Positions 1 through 4,514 of a DNA stretch of 5,582 nucleotides are shown one piece after another (position 1 is the first letter of the stretch; the number at the start of each line of letters is the position of its first letter). A model generated the notes under the pieces. The model saw only the letters and a program-made list of their open reading frames with translations, was not told the DNA's origin and searched no databases. Origin of the DNA: Pedosphaera sp. (GTDB lineage: Bacteria > Verrucomicrobiota > Verrucomicrobiae > Limisphaerales > Pedosphaeraceae); the NCBI GenBank assembly GCA_028293265.1, contig JAQGPB010000518.1:1-5582 (forward strand), read 5' to 3'. Both the position numbers and the translations under genes were made by a program.

Positions 1-203
1 TAAAGGAAGCAACCCGCGTGGCCAACGAGATAGGAACCACTCCTGGAGAAGTGGTCCGTTTGCTTTTCAAGCAACTGGTCAAACGCCGCGCCATCCCGTT
101 TCCACTTCAAGCGGACAATCTTGAAGACGAAGTTCTTGGGCCATCCAAGCGCCGCTCAAAAATGTGGGATGAAATGAATGAAGGACATCCCGCAGCCAGG
201 TGA
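1..203 (+). CDS. RelB/DinJ-like antitoxin, 5' end outside window
   Basis: This is the C-terminal part of a small antitoxin. The reading frame is open from the window edge (codons from position 3), so the GTG at 18 is probably not the true start and the N-terminal beta strand lies upstream. The visible protein has the pattern of the RelB/DinJ ribbon-helix-helix family: a helix around GTTPGEVVRLLFKQLVKRRA followed by IPFPL, which matches the family's 'G.T...A.R.f..Q....r.lPF' signature. An acidic, then basic, tail follows (LEDEVLGPSKRRSKMWDEMNE), the part that would wrap the toxin. The stop at 201-203 lies inside the toxin gene, so the two are translationally coupled. In known systems such proteins neutralise the toxin and repress their own promoter as a dimer. 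The partner here is MazF-like, not the usual YafQ/RelE type. The family call is fairly sure; the N-terminus is unknown. Confidence 0.75.
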   Translation, partial: KEATRVANEIGTTPGEVVRLLFKQLVKRRAIPFPLQADNLEDEVLGPSKRRSKMWDEMNEGHPAAR

Positions 204-501
204 AGTTTACGCGGTGGATTTCGGCTATGATGGCAAGGTCCGTTATGCGATCGTAGTATCCGTGCCGGACAGGCATTCGCGTCTTGCAATCAGCAGTGTT
301 GTTCAAATCACCACTCAGCATGGCGGAACACCCTACGAAGTCACTTTGCCGCGTGTTCCCTGGCTGAGGGAGCAAAGCTATTGCAACGCTCAAACCGTTC
401 AGCCGGTTAAATGGATGGAGTTTGCCCGCAAGGCGGGAAAGTTTGAAACTCCGGTGGTGAAAGATCTGCGGACGGCTCTGGCTCGCTGGCTTGCGATTTG
501 A
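178..501 (+). CDS. MazF/PemK-like toxin (type II TA endoribonuclease)
   Basis: This 107-residue protein has the size and layout of MazF/PemK toxins, which cleave mRNA (sometimes tRNA or rRNA) at short sequences and halt growth until the antitoxin is restored. The N-terminus carries the family opening PGEVYAVDFG (residues 7-16). Next come GKVRYAIVVS (19-28), with the conserved Arg at 22 and Ser at 28, and SSVVQITTQ (39-47), where Thr45/46 sits at the conserved Thr position of the active site. SYCNAQTVQPV (67-77) matches the conserved strand near the dimer interface. The ATG at 178 is preceded by GTGGGA (164-169) at a good distance, and the gene overlaps the antitoxin by 26 nt, typical of co-translated TA pairs. 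No convincing terminator separates its stop from the convergent GTPase gene ending 40 nt away. Family assignment is strong; cleavage specificity cannot be told from sequence. Confidence 0.88.
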   Translation: MKDIPQPGEVYAVDFGYDGKVRYAIVVSVPDRHSRLAISSVVQITTQHGGTPYEVTLPRVPWLREQSYCNAQTVQPVKWMEFARKAGKFETPVVKDLRTALARWLAI

Positions 502-540
502 TTTTCCCGGTAAAATCTGGGATATGAGAACCGTTTGCCC

Positions 541-1608
541 TCACCCCGCCACACACCCTTCAAACCCCGCCTTGATCTTCGCCTCGTCCAGTTCGCGACC
601 AATGAAGACCAACTGACTCTTGCGCTTCTCGCCTGCGTTCCAGAAACGGTCCGGCGTGGAGTCAAACATCATTTGCACGCCTTGGAAAACCACCCGCTTG
701 GGCTGGCCCTTGATGTGCAACACGCCTTTGCTGCGATAAATATCCGCACCGAGCGTCTTCAACAATTCGCTCAGCCACACTTCCAGCTTTGGCAAATCCA
801 GCGCCCGCTCCTCCTCGATGTAAAACGAGCGCACCGATTCGTCGTGATGATGATGAAGTTCCTCGTGTCCGTGGCCGTGATCGTTCGCATGACCGTGTTC
901 GTGGTCATGGTCGCAATACTCGCCGCAAACATGATCATGGTCATGCTCGTGATGAGGCTCGTGCTTTTCTGCTTCCTTGAACACCGGCAAAGGCGCGGTC
1001 AATTCACGCGCCTTCACGTTCAAGATTTTTCCCGGCTCGATCTGCGAATTGCGCGTGCGATGAATCTGCGCCAGCGCGTTCATGCCCCGGATGCGCGCCT
1101 CCACGCGCGCCAATTCCTCCGGCGAAACCAAATCCGTCTTGTTCAGAAGAATCACGTCCGCGAAAGCGATCTGCGCGCGCGGTTCCGGGCCATCATTCAA
1201 TTCCTTTTCCAGATGCCGCGCGTCCACCACCGTCACAATCCCGTCCAAACGCAATTTCTCCGCCAGCTCGGAAGCCATAAATGTATGCGCGACCGGGCTC
1301 GGGTCCGCCAGGCCCGTGGTTTCAATGATCACATAATCGAACCGCTTTTTCCGGTTGATCAAATCATTCAAGCTGCGGATCAAATCCCCGCGCACGCGGC
1401 AGCAGAGACAGCCGTTGTTCAGCTCCAAAATCTCCTCGTCCGCGCCCACCACAAGCTGGTTGTCAATGCTCACCGCGCCAAATTCATTGATGATGATGGC
1501 GCACTTGTAGCCATGGTTCTGCGTGAGCAGATAATTGAGCAACGTGGTCTTGCCCGCGCCCAAATAGCCGGTCAACACAGTCACAGGAATCGGTTCTTTC
1601 GTTTTCAT
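541..1608 (-). CDS. CobW/COG0523 G3E-family GTPase, probable zinc metallochaperone
   Basis: This 355-residue cytoplasmic P-loop GTPase belongs to the COG0523/CobW branch of the G3E family, whose members insert or deliver metals (Zn, Co) to target proteins. Motifs, numbered from the ATG at 1608: Walker A GYLGAGKT (14-21); INEFG (40-44); the metal-binding GCLCC (66-70); ETTG (96-99); base-recognition NKTD (156-159). A linker at 216-255 has 17 His in 40 residues plus CGEYC (228-232). The C-terminal CobW_C domain spans about 259-350. His-rich linkers in this family are associated with Zn or Co handling. A GTG at 1662 would add 18 residues and overlap the upstream gene, but the Met at 1608 starts right at the family's usual N-terminus and is preferred, although no clear Shine-Dalgarno precedes it. 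It lies 43 nt downstream of the nuclease gene and is probably co-transcribed. No cobalamin genes are visible, so zinc is likelier than cobalt. No Zur-like palindrome was seen upstream. Confidence 0.93.
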   Translation of the reverse strand: MKTKEPIPVTVLTGYLGAGKTTLLNYLLTQNHGYKCAIIINEFGAVSIDNQLVVGADEEILELNNGCLCCRVRGDLIRSLNDLINRKKRFDYVIIETTGLADPSPVAHTFMASELAEKLRLDGIVTVVDARHLEKELNDGPEPRAQIAFADVILLNKTDLVSPEELARVEARIRGMNALAQIHRTRNSQIEPGKILNVKARELTAPLPVFKEAEKHEPHHEHDHDHVCGEYCDHDHEHGHANDHGHGHEELHHHHDESVRSFYIEEERALDLPKLEVWLSELLKTLGADIYRSKGVLHIKGQPKRVVFQGVQMMFDSTPDRFWNAGEKRKSQLVFIGRELDEAKIKAGFEGCVAG

Positions 1609-1651
1609 ACGCAGGACAATTTGACAGAGCCCAAAGGATAATGCGAACTTT

Positions 1652-2785
1652 TCACTTGGCACCGCTTTCCGGAAGCACGGATCGAATTACGTCGGCAAGC
1701 TGTTTCGCGGTCGGCAGCTTTCCCTTCAACTCTGCCGGCAGTTTCGTCTGGAGATGATAAACGGCGACTCTGATCGGATTGCGCTTGGCTCGCAGCGCGT
1801 ATTCGACTTCCACGTCGTCCTTTTCTGCGCAAAGGATGATGCCGATGGACGGGCGATCATCCGGCGCGCGTTCCTTGTCATTGAGCAGATTCAAATAGAA
1901 ATCCATCTTGCCCGCAAATTCCGGCTCGAAGGCGCCGACTTTGAGATCAAACGCGACCAGTGCCCGGAGAAATCGGTGATAGAAAAGCAGATCAATGAAA
2001 TACTCCTTTTTGCCGAGCGTGAGTCGGTGCTGCTGGCCGACAAAACAGAAGCCGTACCCCAGTTCGAGGATGAATCCCCGCAGCCTTTCAACGAGGCGGG
2101 CTTCGAGTTCGCGTTCCTTCACCGCCCGGCGGATGCCCAGGAACTCAAGGCTGTAGGAACTCTTCAGCATTTCTTGCGCCTGTTCGGCCAGATTTTCCGG
2201 CAAGGCCAGCGCGAAATTGTGCGTTTTCTTTTCTGTCACCGCCCGCTCGTACGCTCCCGCCTTGATCTGGTTGAGGAGTACATTTCGCGTCCAGCCAAAT
2301 CGGGCGGTGGCCCGAAGGTAGTAGAGATGGGCAGCGGGATCGGCAATTTTTGCGAGCGCGTTGGCATGATGCCCCCATGGCACTTGGGCCGCCAATTCTC
2401 TCACAGCCTGTGAGAGTTTTGCTGCGTCCTGACATTCTGCCTCACTTGCGCCAACTTCTCTCACCGCCTGTGCGAGAAATTCCTCCGCACTATGCGCAAG
2501 ATAAAACTGTTTCATTCGCCATACGTTCTGAACGGAAAAACCTCGCGTTCCTGGAAATGCCTGCCGTAAATCCATCGCCACCCTTTCCACGACCGCGTCG
2601 CCCCAACCCAGCGTCCGTTGCTTCTCCACAATCCCCTGCCCGATGTCCCAATAAAGCAGGATGAGTTCACGGTTCACGGCGCGCGCCGCCGAGATGTGGG
2701 CGGTGGTCACCCGCGCTTTCAAACCCTCAATGAACCGCCGGTATTCCGGCGACCCCATCACGGTTGAATTGGCCGAGATTTTCAT
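1652..2785 (-). CDS. DUF1016/YhcG-family PDDEXK nuclease-domain protein
   Basis: This 377-residue protein has the two-part DUF1016 architecture. An N-terminal helical domain (about 10-150) includes [28 protein letters not shown] and NVWRMKQFY, and ends near VPWGHH. A C-terminal PDDEXK nuclease fold spans about 200-350. Likely catalytic residues sit in [10 protein letters not shown] (Asp265) and, 15 residues on, DLK (Asp280, Lys282), followed by the family block [14 protein letters not shown]. The Glu of the ExK motif is Asp here. The family is widespread in bacteria and often lies in accessory or TA-rich regions. Its biological role is not settled, so nuclease activity is inferred from the fold. 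An upstream in-frame ATG at 2851 would give 399 residues. The ATG at 2785 is preferred because AGGA (2794-2797) sits 8 nt before it, while the other has no ribosome site. Residues 104-143 hold a 20-residue imperfect duplication. The gene is divergent from the second TA pair and heads a probable two-gene transcript with the GTPase. Confidence 0.9.
   Translation of the reverse strand: MKISANSTVMGSPEYRRFIEGLKARVTTAHISAARAVNRELILLYWDIGQGIVEKQRTLGWGDAVVERVAMDLRQAFPGTRGFSVQNVWRMKQFYLAHSAEEFLAQAVREVGASEAECQDAAKLSQAVRELAAQVPWGHHANALAKIADPAAHLYYLRATARFGWTRNVLLNQIKAGAYERAVTEKKTHNFALALPENLAEQAQEMLKSSYSLEFLGIRRAVKERELEARLVERLRGFILELGYGFCFVGQQHRLTLGKKEYFIDLLFYHRFLRALVAFDLKVGAFEPEFAGKMDFYLNLLNDKERAPDDRPSIGIILCAEKDDVEVEYALRAKRNPIRVAVYHLQTKLPAELKGKLPTAKQLADVIRSVLPESGAK
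2398..2476. repeat. Imperfect 60-bp tandem duplication inside the nuclease gene, containing a palindrome
   Basis: CTCTCACAGCCTGTGAGAG (2398-2416) recurs as CTCTCACCGCCTGTGCGAG (2458-2476), exactly 60 bp away and differing at two of 19 bases. The first copy is a perfect 9-bp inverted repeat around one central base. Because 60 is a multiple of three, the protein reads LAQAVREV... then LSQAVREL..., 20 residues apart. On the plus strand the first copy is followed by TTTT and so resembles a terminator, but it lies within coding sequence. Confidence 0.75.
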
Positions 2786-2793
2786 AGCGCCAA

Positions 2794-2797
2794 TCCT
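2794..2797 (-). promoter_or_regulatory. Ribosome binding site deciding the nuclease start
   Basis: Read on the minus strand, AGGA is followed by eight bases (TTGGCGCT) and then the ATG at 2785. The alternative ATG at 2851 has only an AT-rich stretch before it. This supports the shorter protein. I found no minus-strand promoter better than a TTGAGA (2831-2836) with a poor -10 partner, so the transcription start of the nuclease-GTPase pair is unknown. Confidence 0.5.
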
Positions 2798-2864
2798 AGC
2801 CAATTTCTCAAAATCCGCCGAATAATTTTTTCTCAACCCGTTTTCAGCCATTGTTCAAAAATTC

Positions 2865-2892
2865 TTGCCCCGCATTGCCTGTGCGCTATAAT
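2865..2892 (+). promoter_or_regulatory. Sigma-70-type promoter of the second TA pair, predicts leaderless mRNA
   Basis: A perfect TATAAT (2887-2892) lies 16 bp after TTGCCC (2865-2870), which matches the -35 consensus at four of six positions. Transcription would start about seven bases after the -10, which is at the A of the antitoxin ATG (2899). There is no room for a ribosome binding site between start site and ATG, so the message would be leaderless or nearly so. Confidence 0.6.
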
Positions 2893-2899
2893 GAGCGTA
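2882..2899. promoter_or_regulatory. Candidate autoregulatory operator over the -10 box
   Basis: TGCGCT (2882-2887) and AGCGTA (2894-2899) form an inverted repeat matching at five of six positions, centred on the -10 element and reaching the start codon. Phd/YefM antitoxins bind short palindromes at their own promoters, so this is a plausible site for repression by the antitoxin or the TA complex. The arms are short and chance cannot be excluded. Confidence 0.35.
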
Positions 2900-3171
2900 T
2901 GAAGACTCTGACGATCACCGAGGGGCGCGGACGGCTCGGCTACTGGCTCAAAAAAGCGGTCCAAGGCGAGGATGTCGGCTTTATGTTTGAAGGCAGGATT
3001 GTGGCGTTGCGGCCGGTGGAAGTGGTTTCTACCGATTACGCGCTCCAGGAATACGGGTTGACCCCCGACGAAATGGCCGAGGCAGAAAAGCGCATCAGCG
3101 CGGAACTGAAGACGGCGCGGAAACGCAAGGAAGTCACCAAGTTCACCGGAAGCAAGCATGATTTCCGTTGA
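2899..3171 (+). CDS. Phd/YefM-like antitoxin of a RelE-type TA pair
   Basis: This 90-residue protein has the shape of a Phd/YefM-type antitoxin. The N-terminal MKTLTITEGRGRLGYWLKKA (1-20) resembles the family's 'strand then helix' dimerisation and DNA-binding domain. GEDVGFMFEGRIVALRPV (23-40) gives the small beta sheet ending in the usual ALRP. The C-terminal half (about 50-90) is helical and charged (EYGLTPDEMAEAEKRISAEL) and would bind the toxin. The frame is open from a TTG at 2851, but the ATG at 2899 matches the typical family N-terminus and sits at the predicted transcription start, so it is preferred. The 3' end overlaps the next gene by 14 nt, showing translational coupling. The family is inferred from pattern rather than a decisive motif, but the toxin-like partner makes the antitoxin role likely. 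Confidence 0.75.
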   Translation: MKTLTITEGRGRLGYWLKKAVQGEDVGFMFEGRIVALRPVEVVSTDYALQEYGLTPDEMAEAEKRISAELKTARKRKEVTKFTGSKHDFR

Positions 3172-3433
3172 ACTGTCCAGGCGGTTCAAAAGAATCGTGC
3201 GGCAGGCGGGACGCGAAGCGGAGGTGTCAGCCGCCTTGAAACTCATCATGGCGGGCTTCGGGCAACCCCACGCACACACGGGACTCGGAATCCGCAAACT
3301 GGGCATCCATCTTTACGAGTGCCGCACCGGGCTGGCGTGGCGCCTTGTTTTTGAAGCGCGCAAAGGCGTGCTGACGTTTGATTTTGCCGGCAACCACGAC
3401 GAGGTGCAAAACTACCTGCGGGGCCGGCGTTGA
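3158..3433 (+). CDS. RelE/ParE-superfamily toxin
   Basis: This 91-residue basic protein has the RelE/ParE layout. It begins with a helix region (SRRFKRIVRQAGREAEVSAALKLI is split here as SRRFKRIVRQAG, 7-18, and AEVSAALKLI, 21-30). A Gly-rich turn into IRKLGIHLYECR (45-56) follows, then AWRLVFEARKGVLTFDFAG (60-78) as antiparallel strands, and the terminal GNHDEVQNYLRGR (78-90), which matches the family's C-terminal 'G.HdeV' block. Candidate catalytic or RNA-contacting residues are Arg46, Arg56, Arg62 and His80. RelE toxins cut mRNA on the ribosome, while ParE toxins poison gyrase, and sequence alone does not decide which applies. The Arg/His-rich pattern leans towards an mRNA interferase. GGAAG (3148-3152) lies five bases before the ATG and the start overlaps the antitoxin by 14 nt. 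No clear terminator follows. Confidence 0.78.
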   Translation: MISVELSRRFKRIVRQAGREAEVSAALKLIMAGFGQPHAHTGLGIRKLGIHLYECRTGLAWRLVFEARKGVLTFDFAGNHDEVQNYLRGRR

Positions 3434-3511
3434 AAACTGCAGGTTGGGCTAAAGGAGTCCGTGATGAGTGATCTCCAACCAGCCTAAAGTTGCTCAGTTT
3501 CCACGACATCC

Positions 3512-3541
3512 TTGACAAAATTTATGTTGCTGTGCTAGTCT
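3512..3541 (+). promoter_or_regulatory. Promoter-like element with TTGACA and extended -10
   Basis: A consensus TTGACA (3512-3517) is followed after 18 bp by TAGTCT (3536-3541), which keeps the key T, A and final T of the -10 box. TGC sits directly before it as an extended -10. Start would be near 3548. The nearest convincing gene downstream begins at 3918, about 370 nt away. GGAGGAG (3552-3558) follows closely but no start codon lies at proper spacing. Confidence 0.5.
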
Positions 3542-3818
3542 CTTGCCCGTTGGAGGAGCACGGTCGCCGGTTTGGACTACAGAACCGAGCCAGGCCGCAA
3601 AAAATATGAATATGCCAAAAACGAGCGTCCGCCTATGCCGGATTTCATTTGCTTGTGTAGCGCGGGCATCTCGCCCGGTGTCAGTTCTTTCCCTGCGCTT
3701 GAAAACCGGTATAAGTTTGCCTTTGCCCGTCTCTGGCTGCAAAATTTGGAAAACCGCGCCGCCTGGTCCATCCCACCCTCAACTCTCAACCCTCAACCAC
3801 TTCCGCGCGGAGTTTCTC

Positions 3819-3838
3819 GCTAAATCCCGCTAAATCCC
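3819..3838. repeat. Two tandem copies of GCTAAATCCC
   Basis: The 10-mer GCTAAATCCC occurs twice without a gap. It follows a stretch of CTCAAC-type low-complexity text (about 3778-3798). No function is evident; it looks like intergenic filler. Confidence 0.6.
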
Positions 3839-3874
3839 ACCGACGCCGTCGCTTTCCGGGCGCACTCATTCCCC

Positions 3875-3905
3875 ATTTTTAATTTTACATTTTTAATTTT
3901 TAATT
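3875..3905. repeat. AT-rich direct repeat upstream of the YacP-like gene
   Basis: ATTTTTAATTTT occurs at 3875-3886 and again at 3889-3900, followed by TAATT. This is a sharply AT-rich island in GC-rich surroundings, ending immediately before the ribosome binding site of the next gene. It could ease duplex melting or keep the start region unstructured, but similar runs occur as dispersed filler in related genomes. Confidence 0.6.
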
Positions 3906-3917
3906 GAAGGGTGAGCC

Positions 3918-4388
3918 ATGGCGTTGGCGCGCATCCTCATTGATGGTTACAGCCTCCTGCACGGCTGGCCGGAACTCGCCCCGGGCAAGCCGCGCTTCTC
4001 CGCCGCCGCGCGCGACGAACTCATCCACCGCCTCACCCTCTACCGCGACACCGTCGGCACGCCCATCACCATCGTCTTCGACGGGGCTAATGCCGACATC
4101 AAACTGTCCACCGTCGAATCCACGCCCGAAGTCGAAATCCTTTACTCCCGCGCCGGCCAGACCGCCGATCAAGTCATCGAGCGGGTGACCCATCGCATGA
4201 AAGACTACGGCGAAGTGCTTGCCGTGACCGATGACTTCGCGGAGCGCGACACCGTCATCGCCCTCGGCGGCCTGGCCTCGAGCTGCCTGAGTTTCATCCA
4301 GGCCGTCGAAGCTGCCCTTGGTGAATTGCAGGCCGACATCAAGACCTACAACCGCTCCGAGCGCGCCCGCTACAAACGTCCCAAGTAA
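3918..4388 (+). CDS. YacP/Rae1-like NYN-domain protein (probable RNA-binding endonuclease)
   Basis: This 156-residue protein consists almost entirely of one NYN (PIN-like) domain of the YacP type. The diagnostic ILIDGYSLLHGW (6-17) begins it. IVFDGANAD (52-60), GQTADQVIE (80-88) and AVTDDFAERD (102-111) carry the remaining acidic residues: Asp9, Asp55, Asp84 and Asp105/106 would form the metal-binding site. The tail (about 137-156) is rich in Lys/Arg (YNRSERARYKRPK), suiting RNA contact. The best-studied relative, YacP/Rae1 of Bacillus subtilis (about 170 residues), is a ribosome-dependent mRNA endonuclease; whether this protein shares that activity is inference. GAAGG (3906-3910) lies seven bases before the ATG. 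It stands alone, with repeat-rich spacers on both sides, and has no obvious link to the TA pairs. Confidence 0.85.
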   Translation: MALARILIDGYSLLHGWPELAPGKPRFSAAARDELIHRLTLYRDTVGTPITIVFDGANADIKLSTVESTPEVEILYSRAGQTADQVIERVTHRMKDYGEVLAVTDDFAERDTVIALGGLASSCLSFIQAVEAALGELQADIKTYNRSERARYKRPK

Positions 4389-4437
4389 GCCCGCCAAATC
4401 CGCAATTGCGAACCGCCTAGCCATCCCCTACTCTACC

Positions 4438-4476
4438 AACTCTCCCCAAAGTGGGAGCAATTAGGGTGCGGGGCGA
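4438..4476. repeat. Degenerate dispersed intergenic repeat
   Basis: CTCTCCCCAAAGTGGGAG followed by a segment containing TTAGGGTG and GGGG resembles a worn copy of the common 'CTCTCCCC...GGGGAGAG...TTAGGGTGAGGGG' intergenic element of many GC-rich bacteria, recalled and not searched. CTCCC (4442-4446) and GGGAG (4453-4457) can pair as a 5-bp stem, but no T-run follows, so it is a poor terminator. It fills much of the 126-bp gap between the YacP-like and VWA genes. Confidence 0.4.
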
Positions 4477-4514
4477 TGCATTTATTTCAGCCTTGTCACC
4501 AAAGATCATTTTGC

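Larger units (their letters stand above)
3434..3917. other. 484-bp intergenic region without a supported gene
   Basis: Open frames of 83 and 96 codons exist (from TTG at 3572 and TTG at 3543). Neither has a well-placed ATG, and their translations read through what looks like filler DNA, so I do not call them genes. The stretch contains GGTTGG (3442-3447) facing CCAACC (3475-3480) as possible stem arms. It also has a promoter-like element at 3512-3541, a GCGGGCATCTCGCCCG segment (3662-3677) typical of dispersed intergenic repeats in verrucomicrobial genomes, and short direct repeats towards the right end. It could carry a small RNA or be a long leader for the YacP-like gene. Confidence 0.5.

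Noticed and set aside
500..517. GATTTT/AAAATC inverted repeat between the convergent mazF-like and GTPase genes as a two-way terminator
   Set aside because: The stem is six base pairs of mostly A-T with a CCCGGT loop and no proper T-run; too weak to call a terminator.
535..1641. Long plus-strand open frame (368 codons) opposite the GTPase gene
   Set aside because: It is the antisense shadow of the GTPase. The minus-strand frame has every G3E motif in order, whereas this one is a Val/Met/His-skewed complement of the His-rich tract.
1754..2413. 219-codon plus-strand open frame opposite the nuclease gene
   Set aside because: It is a shadow of the DUF1016 gene, with no recognisable domain or ribosome site.
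2398..2420. Plus-strand hairpin CTCTCACAG/CTGTGAGAG followed by TTTT as a rho-independent terminator
   Set aside because: It lies inside the minus-strand nuclease coding sequence with no plus-strand gene ahead of it, a one-base loop and only four T; explained better as part of the coding duplication.
3543..3833. Open frames of 96 and 83 codons in the intergenic region as small genes
   Set aside because: They start at TTG with poor spacing to any ribosome site, and their translation runs through dispersed-repeat and CTCAAC filler text.
3900..4424. 174-codon minus-strand open frame opposite the YacP-like gene
   Set aside because: Gly/Asp/Val-rich antisense shadow; the plus strand has a good ribosome site and clear NYN motifs.
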